64,000 bases of DNA, taken from NCBI RefSeq assembly GCF_050908995.1, contig NC_135121.1, forward strand, positions 1,922,001 through 1,986,000, read 5' to 3'. Below the pieces are notes generated by a model that was given only the letters and a program-made list of their open reading frames with translations, searched no databases and was not told the DNA's origin. The position numbers were made by a program, and so were the translations under genes. Below are positions 43,713 to 54,431 of the stretch, one piece after another (positions within the stretch are counted from its first letter, which is position 1; every line of letters starts with the position of its first letter). The DNA is from Andrena cerasifolii. Taxonomy: Eukaryota; Arthropoda; Insecta; Hymenoptera; Andrenidae.

Positions 43713-46043
43713 GTTTTCCATAGTTAGTGAGGAATTTTTAACCAGTAATGGGTACACTTTTTTCATAATTGGATAAACTTTCTGTATTGCCATTTTGAGA
43801 TGATGTTTATACGTTAATTTTGAGTCCAGATGCACCCCGAGATACTTCACATTGTTTGAAGGAGCTACTTGCTGTCCATATACTTTAACTGGTGAAAAAT
43901 TTTATTTGCTGTCATTTTTTTTGGAAAATACTATTAGCTCTGTTTTCTCTGGGTTTAGTGTTACTTTCCATTGACTATGGTATTTTTCTAACATATTTAA
44001 ATGTATTTGTATTTGTTTCGCGGCTACGACAGCACAAAAAGAATGAGCGTATATAGCTGTGTCATCTGAAAATAAGGCTATATTTGTTCTTTCAAATTCT
44101 GGGATGTCATTGAGGAATATGCTAAATAACTGTGGTCCCAAGACTGATCCGTGAGGAACTCCCGCTACTATTTCTTTTGTTCTAGATTTAGTATCATTAA
44201 TTACTACTTTGAACTTTCTATTGGTTATGTATGAGTGTATTAGTCTAATCAGGGTTTCTGGGTAATTTTGCTTGATCATTTTATACATCAGTCCATCAAT
44301 CCAAACTTTGTCAAATGCTTTTTGTATGTCTAGTAATACCATTACTGTTATCTTATCCAAGTTAAAATTTTTACTTATGTCATTGACTATACGTACTACT
44401 TGTTGAACTGTGCTGTGTTGCTTCCTAAACCCAAACTGTATATCCCTGCTAATTTTATTTAATTCCTCGTGTTTTTTAATTCTATCCAAAATTATTTTTT
44501 CTACAATTTTACTTATGGAACATAATAGACTAATAGGTCTGTAGCTAGTGGGTTTGTTTTTGTCTTTTCCAGGTTTAGGGACTGGTATTATGTTAGCCGT
44601 TTTCCAGTGTTGGGGGAAGTACATGAGTTTGAATAAGCTATTTATGATGTAATTTAATTGAACTATTGCCTTTTTTGATAAGTTTTTAAGTACTACATTT
44701 TGTATTTTGTCCATGCCTGGAGCTTTGTGTGAACTAACATTTTTGATTATTGAATATATTTCTGTTGGTGACGTATGATATTTATACCAGTCCTCTCCAC
44801 TATTTAGTGTTCCTTGTAAGTAATTATTGACTACAGATACTATATTACTTTGCTCTATTGTGTTATTCTGCAGTTCAATTTTGTGTACGTTTTCAAACTG
44901 TGAAGCTATTAATTCTACTTTCTCCCTATCCGTAAGTGCTGTAATATTTCCCTCCCTTAGACATGGTATTTCTTCATACTCACTTTTCAGTACCCTGGTC
45001 ATCCTCCATAAGCTTTTATCCCTCGTGTTGATTTTAGACAGCTTCTCTGACCATTTTTTGTTCCTAAACTCTGCTATTTGGGCCCTAACCTCTGTACTCT
45101 TTTCCATGTATAATTTTTTAAAAGCTAAACTACCTGTTTTCTGCCATTGTTTTCTTAAGTAATTTCTTAATTTGATTTCCTGAAGTATAGAATCAGATAA
45201 TTCAGTATTTTGGGCTATCACAGTTTTCATTTTAATTACCTTATCTCTTGCGTGTTGTATGTTCCTTGTCAATTTCAACACTTCCTCATCTACATCCTCT
45301 GTTGTTTCTATTTTACTATTAGTAATTATTTTATCATTCAATATGTCCCTAGATTGTTCCCAGTCAGCCCTCTTATAGTCAAATATACTTTTTTTCAGTT
45401 TTGGACTACTTTCATTTCCTAATGTGAAGTATACCGGTAAGTGGTCTGAATTTAGCTCATTCAATACCTGTAGTTTTTTCATATTAATTACGTTTTTGTT
45501 TATTACTAAATCTATGAATGTTGGTGTACCACTATTGTAGGGAATATGTGTTGGGCTGTCGGTGTGCAGAATTGTTACGTTATTGTTCTGAATATAACTA
45601 TTTAGTATTAGACCATTTTTATTATTTCTGTGGCACTCCAGTTGGTTTGTCTTGCATTTAGATCCCCTACTACTAAAACTTTATTTGACACTTCCAGGAG
45701 GGAGTCCAGGTCGGAGTGTGAAAAACTATTCGACGGTTTATTATATGCTGCTATCAAATATATATTACTTTGTAGCCTGATACATATATGTTCTATAGAC
45801 ACCACCCTTTTAATTTCTACTCTTTCGTGCGGTATTCCCCTTCTGATTAGTATTGCAACTCCCCCCGCAGCATTTTCCCTATTACTACAGTAACTGTTAT
45901 AATTCCTAATTTTTAAGGTCTCTGTAGCTTTTAACTTAGTTTCGTTTATAAGTAAAATATCTACTCCTTTCCTATTTAAAAAGTCTGTTACTTCAGCTAT
46001 TTTGCCTCTTATGCCATATGCGTTCCAGCTATATATCACTAAG

Positions 46044-47297
46044 CTACCCATTTCTGTTTTGTAATATTTGTGTGAAGTTATAAAATACCTCGAATTTGCC
46101 CAGATTTGTTTCACATTCTGCTAGTTGTCTGTTTAAATTTCTGATGTCACTTATCATTTGTTTGACGTCGACTAGACTATCTAAATTTTTAAATTCTGTA
46201 CAGAGTGTTTTAAAATTAGAGAGTTCTTCCATTCCGCTATTGCTGGTTCCTACATTAGCTTGCCTGATGTCGACAATTGGATTTTCTACTGCTGAATCTT
46301 GAGTTGTTGTTCTGCATACTGGAGCTTTCAGGTGTGGGAACTCTTCCTCGCATCGAAGGTCCAGAACTTTCCTTTTCCCCCTTATTTCTTCTTCTCTCTT
46401 CTTTTCCATGAATGGAATTTTTCTGCTTTTGTTTGTCCAATCTAGCCTTTCCAAATACACTTTGCAATTGGTAGAATTTGCTGGATGTTCGCCTCCACAA
46501 TTAACACATTTTGCTGCTGTATTTCTGGCTTTGGTACATTCCCTTGTTAAGTGCTCTTCTGCGCACTTGAGACATTTGGCTGCCACATGGCAGTTTGCTG
46601 TGGCATGCTCCCACTCCTGGCATCTGTGACACTGAGTTATTTTTTTCTTATTAAAATATCTCTCCCATCTGACCCGTGTGTAATTGAGAAATTTCATTTT
46701 TTGATTCAGTTCCTTCTCGTTAATGGAACTGGTTGTTGTCACCATGAATAGAGGGTTATATGTTCCTCTCATTTGAATGCATTTGGCACCTAGCAGACCC
46801 TTCTGTATCATTTCGTTTTGAATTTCTGTTTGTTCAATGTCGCTTGTCAGCCGTCTGATTACAAAAGCCCTTGTTTTTTCTTGTTTCATTGTATAAGTGT
46901 GGTATTGTGTGCTTTCATCAACGTTTGAAAGTAATTCTGTGTAATCTTTGACGCAGCTTGTATAGATGCTTATCCTACTACTACTATATTTTATGTAGAA
47001 TTTTTCTTTTGTATGTCTTTTTATTTTTTCTGTAAGCCCTTTGTGAGAAACAGCATTGCCATGTATTACTATTGGTGGTGGAGTTGTTTTTTTAGCCATT
47101 ATATTGCCAGCTATATTTTCTTTCTTCCCTTTCAAGATAACTCCATTTTCGTTGTCACTAAGAACCTCGAATCTATTCCTAAGTGGAATAGCTTCTTTTA
47201 CCTCTTTCCTTTTCGTTTTTGGTCCTTCCATGGGACTTGCTTTCCTTTTATTTTTTATCAATTGGCTGAAACTTGTGTCTTCCATTACTCCCTCCAT
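46044..47297 (-). CDS. LINE 4 ORF1: gag-like RNA-binding protein (intact)
   Basis: 417 residues from ATG at 47297. A basic N-terminus is followed by a PRE_C2HC-like region (about residues 130-210), then three zinc knuckles: C223-C236 (CHRCQEWEHATANC), C242-C254 (CLKCAEEHLTREC) and C264-C278 (CVNCGGEHPANSTNC). The end overlaps the ORF2 start by a few bases. It is related to LINE 2 ORF1 and differs from the LINE 1/3 gag in having a shorter N-terminal region and no clear coiled coil. It would bind element RNA; it is the only intact family-B gene here. Confidence 0.88.
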   Translation of the reverse strand: MEGVMEDTSFSQLIKNKRKASPMEGPKTKRKEVKEAIPLRNRFEVLSDNENGVILKGKKENIAGNIMAKKTTPPPIVIHGNAVSHKGLTEKIKRHTKEKFYIKYSSSRISIYTSCVKDYTELLSNVDESTQYHTYTMKQEKTRAFVIRRLTSDIEQTEIQNEMIQKGLLGAKCIQMRGTYNPLFMVTTTSSINEKELNQKMKFLNYTRVRWERYFNKKKITQCHRCQEWEHATANCHVAAKCLKCAEEHLTRECTKARNTAAKCVNCGGEHPANSTNCKVYLERLDWTNKSRKIPFMEKKREEEIRGKRKVLDLRCEEEFPHLKAPVCRTTTQDSAVENPIVDIRQANVGTSNSGMEELSNFKTLCTEFKNLDSLVDVKQMISDIRNLNRQLAECETNLGKFEVFYNFTQILQNRNG

Positions 47298-47536
47298 GGC
47301 CTGCCCAAAACGTGGACGCTCTTCATTTTGTTCTTTGTCTTCTCCCAGATTCTTCTGGTTGATAACTTTTTACTATTGGTTCTTCCTCGTTTGTTTTAAT
47401 TACACTACACACTATACTTTCTTTTATTTCACCTTCTACACTTTTCCGGTTGTCTTTATATTCTGTCCCATAGGTTATATGGGACGAGAACAGTCGGAAG
47501 TGCTCCGTACCCGACGAGAGACAGACGAGGAATAGG
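47298..47536 (-). other. 5' leader of LINE 4 with target-like motifs
   Basis: The LINE 5' end contains GGGACGAGAAC at 47481-47491 in addition to the true target duplication at 47537-47546, and several other GACGAG words between them. Confidence 0.5.
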
Positions 47537-47551
47537 GGACGAGAACTGGTG
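47537..47551 (-). pseudogene. 5S copy D: LINE 4 target duplication plus nt 32-28
   Basis: GGACGAGAAC followed by TGGTG. After this the T-run of LINE 5 starts at 47552, so nt 27-16 (TTTTACAGACAT) are absent or absorbed. The 5' end of copy D (nt 15-1) is not in the window. Confidence 0.75.
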
Positions 47552-49854
47552 TTTTTTTTATTTTTATATAGAGTTTTATTCAAGTACAAATATTATACAT
47601 ATCACAGTGTACATTAAGTGAATAATCTACAAACTATCGTTTACAACTCGATTGCCTGATCGCATAAGCAACGCTCACAACCTTTAACAATAACAGGTTT
47701 TACTATGTTACATGTATAACCTTTTTCTTTTTCTCTGTCATTCCCCTGAGTGAGATGGGTGACATCTTCGTTACTATAACTTCCGGAAAAATATAAATAA
47801 AGCGGTGCCGCTCTATAAAAAACCGAACCTTATTTCGTACCTCCTGTATATGGGCTATTTGCTTAAAATTAAGAGAAACATTCATACGTCATACCAACAC
47901 ACACACACATTCATCCGATATACTATTAATTTTTTCTATCTACCTATATACATATTTACAATAAACTATGTATTCTCTACAGCGATAGTTATGTTTCTTT
48001 ATATTCGCGTTATTTCTTTTTATTTCTATGTATTAGTATCCTCACGCCACCAATATTTATTGGGATTTAGGAAATATTTGTTTAATTTATCCACTTTCGG
48101 TAACTTCATGATATAAGCCTTATCCAATTCCGTATCTAAACAGTTAATGTTTGGTTCGTACATGATTCTTTTGTGAGTAGATTTTCTCTTGAGATGATAA
48201 ATTGTAGGAATGTTGTTTTGATCTGTTATCCTACCCGTTTTATCCAGGAATGGGAAGGCTTCAGGAGGGATATTATTTGTTAACAAAGCGTTCTTATAGT
48301 ATTCGTCATTGGGATATATCGCGCTTTTAATGAGTCCGTTATTTTGGATCTTAGATATATTCGCGAAATAATCCCTAGTTAATTTAATAATATGGCTGTC
48401 AATCCTCGGGATTCCTGCTGTATCATATAAATTTTTGCAGTTCTCGAACCATTTGTAGTTTGATCTTTCACTTTTATATATTTTTGTGCATGCCCTTAGG
48501 CATTTTCTCTCAAATTTTCTATATTTTTCCATCATATGCGGATTCACATTGTACCACACTGGGCACCCGTATGTGAGGATTGGGCGCACTAGGAGCATGT
48601 AACATAAAATCTTTATTCTGTGTTTCAGATAATCTAAATAAATGATTCTGGAGTGAGATCGAAATGCCTTCCTGGCCTTTTCTAACTGGATGTCTAAGTG
48701 CTTGTTCAGCAACATACGCTCATCTAAATTAACACCCAAATACCTGACTATCCTTAGGTGAGGGATTTCAGTTTCATTAGCTCGGATTCTAAACGTTTTA
48801 TATGTTTTTCGTAAAGTTTTACACTTATTGACTAATTTGTCCCTGAATAAAATTGTTTCGCATTTATTTTGATTTATTTTAAGTTTCCATGTCGTATAAT
48901 AATCACTTATTTTGTCATATATGTTTTGCATTTTTTGTTGTAGTTTTTTACATTTTTGCCTCTACAATAAACAATCAGGTCGTCCGCAAAAAATAGTGTA
49001 TACATATCACTCACGCTCGCCACACCGAAAAGGCTTGGTATCTCTGAATTGTAAAAATTAAATAGAGTTGGTGCGGTTACAGTCCCTTGTTGCATCCCGT
49101 CTGCCAATTCAAAAATGCGATCGGTTTTGGGGTTATTACCCGCTGTATAGAATTTTTTGCCCCTGAACATATTTGTTGTTATTTTTAGAAGGTGCTGAGG
49201 GCATCCTTTCTTATTTAGTTTATATATTAATCCTTTAATCCAAACTGTGTTAAATGCCTTCTCCAGATCTATGAGGCACGCTGCCACGCTTTCCTTTCTG
49301 GCCAGCGCAAAGTGTATGTCAGATGATAGTTTGTTCAGTGCGTGTACTGTACTTAGCCTATATCTGAACCCAAATTGATTGTCAGGTATTATCTCTTTTT
49401 CACTGAAAAATCTTTCTAATGCTCTTTTTAATATAATTTCGAATATCTTTGAAATATTTGGAAGAAGACTAATAGGTCTATAACTGGTTATCTCAGAGGG
49501 GTTCTTCCCCTTTTTTCTTATTGGAACGACTTTTGCCGTTTTCCACTCCACTGGAAAGTAGCAATTGTTGAGGCAGTTGTTAAATAATATATTATAGTCA
49601 TATATAATTCAAACGTGAAGGTGTTTTAAAACTATTCGGGATTCCATCTCTACCCGATGACTTTTTATTATTAATTGATCTGAAAAGTTTTAGCATCTCC
49701 AAGGGGGTACGAAATATTCTGTATCCGTGTCCCATTGTGGGTCACTGGCTACATTCATGTCTGAAAATTGAGTCAGAGAGGCATTTGTGGGCGTACTAGA
49801 GTCCAGATCCCTAACAACGTCCTCATATTGTCTTTCTATTATTTCTGTTAACCC
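47552..49854 (-). mobile_element. LINE 5: third family-A-like LINE near 5S site A, 5' part missing
   Basis: A minus-strand poly(A) end at 47552 lies in the same 5S region as LINE 1 and LINE 3 but a few bases offset. The 3' UTR spans 47552-48025 and includes a CA run near 47900. The ORF2 C-terminal half follows. Coding stops at about 49854 where an AAAACGT-rich foldback begins; the endonuclease and gag are not found beyond it. Confidence 0.85.
48026..49850 (-). pseudogene. LINE 5 ORF2: RT and C-terminal part
   Basis: RT is at 49551-48907: SYRPISLLPNISKIFEIILK, FRYRLSTVHALNKLSSDI, CLIDLEKAFNTVW, DGMQQGTVTAPTLFNFYNSE and catalytic FFADDLIVYC. A frame change near 48930 leads into 48931-48026, with LRIVRYLGVNLDERMLLN and VRPILTYGCPVWYN, ending KYWWREDTNT. 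Upstream, 49850-49560 encodes the RT N-terminal linker (QYEDVVRDLDSSTP) in shifted frames. The sequence is closest to LINE 1 and LINE 3. Confidence 0.85.
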
Positions 49855-50139
49855 CAGATAGCACAGGACGTTTTGAAAACGTACATTTTACGTACATTTT
49901 ATGTCTGAACATCCATGGCTTGATTTGTGAAAATGGACGGTTTTAAAACGTTTCCTGGACGCTTTTTGTACGTTTTTAAAACGTTTCCTGTACGTTTTAG
50001 AAACGTCCAGAAAACGTCCAGGAAACGTCCAGAAGACATTTTAAAAACGTATTTTGCATACGTTTTAAAAACGTATTTTGCAAAAGTTTTCAAAACGTAT
50101 TTTGCAAAAGTTTTCAAAACATCCAGAGTACGCTTTGGT

Positions 50140-50749
50140 TACATCCGAAACAGGCGTTCAAAAGAGGCTGTGTGCCATTTGAGAAATGTCGATAGATTAG
50201 GATACATTAGTTGAAGGAAACCAGGGATCCACCAAATATGGATAGATCGTACAGGTAAAGCCTAATTAAATCTACATACATATATACATAAATATACACA
50301 CTGCTACATATAAATGTTTATGAACATTTGTTGAAAGAAACAATGGAAAACCAAAAACACAGAAGCATTTGTTTAAATGTTTCTGACCGAATGTTTGCAA
50401 ACCGGTTTTATACCGTTTTTATATTGTTTTCATACAGTTTTTATACAGCTTTCATAACGTTTTTGTACAGTTTTTGTATATGTGTTTCAGTATTTGCGGT
50501 CAAAGGTATGTAGTTCTAGGTTAGGGTTTGAATAATTTTTAAATTTTAGGTTAACGTCGTTTATGCCCAATAGACGTTGTATTGCTATTTAGTTGGCCTC
50601 GGCAGAAAAGGGAAAGAAGATTTCCATAAATTAAACGTAGCAACGGTTTTAATGTGTAACTTTCACCCTCATTTTACTGTTCCCAATATTGATTACTGTA
50701 AAATTCAATGTATTGTCTGTATATTCGACCTCGTACTAACATGTTCTTT
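50140..50749. other. Interior of AAAACGT element, no gene seen
   Basis: AT-rich, with several GTTTTTATAC-like words around 50400-50480 and no convincing coding frame. Confidence 0.4.
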
Positions 50750-51170
50750 CCCTGATAGCCAGATCTGGCAGCAGAATCTGACGTCAGAACTGCAGCAGTC
50801 TGTGTCCGCATTTGGCTGCGTTCTGATGTGCAGAGCCTGAGGTGCAGTGCCTGATGTCAGATGGACAGCAAATCGACAGCAGATTTCGCCGTCTGCTAGG
50901 CACAGCAACAGCGCCATCTGAGGTCCAGAATTACCAAGCAATTGCCTACAGATGGCGCTGTTGCTGTGCCTAGCAGACGGCGAAATCTGCTGTCGATCTG
51001 CTGTCGATCTGCTGCCCATCTGACATCAGGCGCTGCACCTCAGGCTCTGCACATCAGAACGCAGCCAAATGCGGACACAGACTGCTGTAGTTCTGACGTC
51101 AGATTCTGCGCTCTCGTGCCAGACCCTGCTCCTAATCTGATGTCAGATTGGAGACAGATGGTTATCAGGG
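50750..51170. mobile_element. Palindromic MITE, family M1
   Basis: Ends CCCTGATA and TATCAGGG. Left and right halves (about 50750-50930 and 50950-51170) are strong reverse complements centred near 50940, with repeated CTGACGTCAGA and TGATGTCAGA words. A related half-copy is at 61690-61910. Confidence 0.8.
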
Positions 51171-51173
51171 TTT

Positions 51174-52145
51174 ATTTTTTTTTTTATTAATTGAGTGTTT
51201 AGAGTCGCATCTACTTCTATGGTCATTAACGACTACATTGGGTGCGTAAGATCAATTAGTCATCGTGCGAATTAGTGAAAAGAAAAGGGAGTAGAATAGA
51301 AAGGAAAAAAAAGAAAAATGTTCCTGGGGCTCAGACATCTCAGGTACTGGTAAGCACAGACGCTAAATCAGTTGTCGGATTCCAATGTCTTCAAGGAAGT
51401 TGAGCACATTGTTGAAGGTATCCGGATCGGTGAGCATCTGTTTGAGGTCGGTGCCAATTTTATGTTGGTTTCGATTTGCTGAGTACTTGACACATTCGAC
51501 CAGTATGTGCTGGATGGTGACACGTACTTTGCAGACATCACATTCTGTCGGTTCATTCTGGGTAATGAGGTGGGGGTGGGTCAAGTGAGTGTGACCGATT
51601 CTCAATCGAGTGAGTGTCACTTGGTCTTTCCGGTTTTCTAAGCAGATTCCGTTTCTTTCAGGGATATCCTTCCTAATCAGGTGCAGTTTGGTGGTTTTGT
51701 CTGTTTTCCATTCTTCATCCCATAGGGCCTGGACTGCGATACGAATCGGGGTTTTGAGATCATTGTAATGCACAGAGATAGGGACGTCAGGCACTGGTAG
51801 TGAGCATGCTGACTTGGCTAGGGACTCAGCCTTTTCGTTTCCTTCAATACCCACATGAGATGGTATCCAAATTAAAATAATTTCTTTCCCCCGATTTTTA
51901 AGAATATAGAGGGTCTCTTGCAGTTCTTGGGTAATGTGGTCACCTTTGCTGGAGTCTGTGATTGCGTCAATAGCAGACATAGAGTCAGTGAGAATGGCAA
52001 ACTGGGAATTATCATTTTTTTCTATAAATTTCACAGCCTGTAAAATAGCATATAACATGTTCTTGTATCTATTGTAAGTGCATATATTTATCATTATTTC
52101 TGAATTAAATAAATTAAATAAATTGTTATCGAGTTTGATCTCATT
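51174..52145 (-). mobile_element. 5'-truncated LINE with RNase H (I-superfamily-like)
   Basis: A T-run at 51174-51185 marks the poly(A) end next to the MITE. Upstream lies only the RNase H and C-terminal part of ORF2. Truncation is at about 52145. Confidence 0.8.
51363..52094 (-). pseudogene. LINE RNase H domain and C-terminal tail (truncated ORF2)
   Basis: A 243-residue frame: ILTDSMSAIDAI and IPSHVGIEGNEKAESLAKSA are the RNase H core, carrying the catalytic Asp and the conserved closing His/Asn-Glu region. A tail LTRLRIGHTHLTHPHLI with CDVCKVRVTIQHILVEC is typical of I-type LINEs. The N-terminal RNase H strand, RT and endonuclease are missing, so this is a 5'-truncated, non-functional fragment, though its own frame is open. 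Confidence 0.85.
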
Positions 52146-52676
52146 TTGAAAACCATTTACTTGCTTAAATTTTTATTAAATCGAATCTGCACCGTTGAAC
52201 GTCCTAAAAACATTTTAAAAACGTCCAGAAAACGTAATGAAAACATTTTAAGAACGTCCTACAAACCGTCCTGAAAACGTTTTAAAAACGTTCTACAAAC
52301 CGTCCTGAAAACGTTTTAAAAACGTCCAAAAAACGTCCTGAAAACGTTCTGGTTTGTGAAAATGGATGTTTTTAGGACCTTTTCTGGACCTTTTCTGGAT
52401 GTTTTCAAAACATCCTGAACGTCCGACCAGGACGTTTTTAAAACGTATTTAAAACGGTTTTGTGCTATCTGAGCTTATAATATCATGTGATTAGAAATAA
52501 TATTGTAACCAAACTATACTCACTTTAAAATTTATTATAAAAACTACAACCAAAACATTAAACACTTCTTGTACAATTTGTATTAGAACTGAACAGAACG
52601 TACTGCAAGTAACATGTATTATGAGACGAATATTCAAAATGGCGACGACAAAGTCCAAGTTATTCCATTTGGCGAC

Positions 52677-52884
52677 CATAGACATATATAGACGGAGCAG
52701 AAGCTGGGACTATAGGCGAGGGGAAAAGGCAGAAGTCAGATACAGGCACGTCGGCCCGACGTCGGGTTAGCTTCGGAAGCATTCGGTATACATAACCACT
52801 GCGTTCCCCGATTTGCCTGTATCGCTCCCCTTACCGCGAATCTTACACCCCCCTCAGCTTACGTTCTGTCTATATATGTCTATG
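52677..52884. mobile_element. hAT-like MITE (208 bp)
   Basis: Perfect 17-bp terminal repeats CATAGACATATATAGAC (52677-52693) and the complement at 52868-52884, flanked by an exact 8-bp duplication TTGGCGAC (52669-52676, 52885-52892). The 8-bp duplication fits hAT. No coding. Confidence 0.88.
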
Positions 52885-53018
52885 TTGGCGACCGTCCTGC
52901 TGAACGGAACATTTTTCGTGACTACTTTTTTTCTGTCTGGGATATAAAGATAAGTCTCCTTACTCTTACTTCGTGGGTTATACCGATCACTCCTTAGAGG
53001 ATCACTATACATACCTAG

Positions 53019-53972
53019 TGATCCTCTAGGTAGTGATCGGAAAATGTGTTCACCATTTTGTCCTAAGTATAGTGTTGCGAGTTGCGATTCTCGCTCTAGC
53101 GGCGTTTAACACAAACTTTAGAAGCGCGAAGTTCGAAACGGATCATACGAGTGTAATAGGAAAGGGAAACAAAGCGAAGTTCGCACAAGCCCGAGGGGTT
53201 TGAAAATAGTTAGAGATTCATTTAATGAGAAAACTTCAAGATTATAAATTAATCAATACCCGCTTGGAAACGGGTGTTTAAATAAATGAACTGCACTTTG
53301 ATCCCTTCTCCTAGATGTAATTCCAGAGCAATGCTGTTAAACGCTTGATTCTAAAAATCAATAACTGTGAAGGAAATAGATTCACCAATGAGAATTTAGT
53401 TAGTAAATATTTTATTGGCTCTTAGATTTTAAGGACATCTTGTAAAGAACAAAAGATATAAAAGCGTTTGCGTTTGAAAGGGCACTTGAACTCCGAGAGC
53501 GAAAGTGAACGGACGTGCAATTATAAATCTAGCGAAATTCTTATTTGTATTGTTTAAATTCGTTGAGTTCATTAAATTTATTAGTTGTTTGTGTTCAAAT
53601 CGTTTCCTTACATTATTATTTTTATCTCTAAAAATCCGCGTCCAGGGAGCAGAACGCCTTAGCGTTCCCCGGACATTGTCCCGCGCCTGAATTCCCCACC
53701 AGAAGGCTACTAGTCCCCCAAGGCCACGCAACAATAGCGGAAGTCACAAATTTGCGGGCACATTTTAAAAGAATACTGCCCTCCTTAGTTCAAAGATCAC
53801 ACGCCTCAATATTAATTGAAGTTTGCTGCTGATCCCACTTTTCGCTCAATTTTGTGGAATCCAATTGGTAGAACTTATTTGCTCTTTCTCTATTTCCGTT
53901 TTAGGAGGGCAATGGCGTCGACCAATAGAAAACGCGGACACATTTTCTGATCACTACCTAGAGGATCACTAT
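53019..53972. mobile_element. TIR element of about 950 bp, unclassified
   Basis: About 37 bp at the left (TAGTGATCCTCTAGGTAGTG ... AAAATGTGT) is repeated inverted at 53936-53972. At the left edge, AGAGGATCACTA (53014 region) and TAGTGATCCTCT form an additional small hairpin. The interior is non-coding. Confidence 0.7.
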
Positions 53973-54013
53973 CCCCGATCTGTTTATACTCCTGAATAAT
54001 GGACGAGGACATG

Positions 54014-54262
54014 ACGTAAGGATATAAGGTGTGCTCTTGCGCACCCTTTTCAAATTAGCCAATAACGTGCTCTTCCCAAAATCCTTCATATTGAATTGTC
54101 AACCAATAGGATAGAATGAATTTGTCAACATTTCGATATGCGTCCGTACCACTTGCATATGCATTCATATACATACATATTTTAATATGGCGGAAATTGG
54201 GAATGCGCAGTAAAAGACGAAAATGAGCCGCTCAGCGAGCACACCTTATATCCTTACATCAT
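54014..54262. mobile_element. Short MITE (about 250 bp)
   Basis: ATGACGTAAGGATATAAGG at the left is inverted at the right end (CCTTATATCCTTACATCAT). A GGACGAGGA direct repeat lies outside each end. No coding. Confidence 0.75.
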
Positions 54263-54431
54263 GGACGAGGATAGGCTGCTTGTGCCGAATAGAATCCATT
54301 TTAATCCGAGGAAGATTCTCAAGTGTGACGTCACACAGCGACGCGAAGCAGACGCGAATAGTGATTCTGAAGGGTGCAAGCCAAAGCATACAAGAATTAA
54401 TTACTTGTAAAAATTATTAAGTGAAATAAAA

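Larger units (their letters stand above)
38583..46055 (-). pseudogene. LINE 4 ORF2: endonuclease-RT, split by Copia
   Basis: The endonuclease begins MGSLVIYSWNAYG near 46051 and has LLINETKLKATE, AAGGVAILIRRG and VGDLNARQTNW. One extra or missing base near 45635 shifts the frame; 45482-43902 then gives the RT with SDHLPVYF, SYRPISLLCSISKIVEKIIL, LLDIQKAFDKVWIDGLMYKM and AGVPHGSVLGPQLF. The catalytic motif reads LFSDDTAIY, with Ser where FADD is usual. A nonsense TAA follows at 43902-43904, and after it YLGVHLDS-type sequence continues to the Copia insertion. The C-terminal tail is at 38950-38583 (LRPVIVYGAPVWCSA). The halves join exactly across the Copia target duplication. Confidence 0.85.
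38279..47536 (-). mobile_element. LINE 4: 5S-site-B non-LTR retrotransposon, carrying a Copia element
   Basis: Minus-strand element with its poly(A) end at 5S nt 33 and a perfect 10-bp duplication GGACGAGAAC (38269-38278, 47537-47546). Same lineage as LINE 2. ORF1 is intact; ORF2 has one frameshift, one nonsense codon, and a complete Copia insertion at 38951-43712. Without Copia it is about 4.5 kb. Confidence 0.9.
49855..52474. mobile_element. AAAACGT-rich inverted-repeat element with nested insertions
   Basis: Ends AGATAGCACAGGACGTTTT (49855) and its inverted counterpart AAAACGGTTTTGTGCTATCT (about 52455-52474). Both terminal regions (49870-50140, 52195-52455) are packed with AAAACGT/ACGTTTT words and GTCC motifs in many imperfect tandem copies. 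Inside lie a palindromic MITE (50750-51170) and a 5'-truncated LINE (51174-52145). It has no transposase. Confidence 0.65.
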
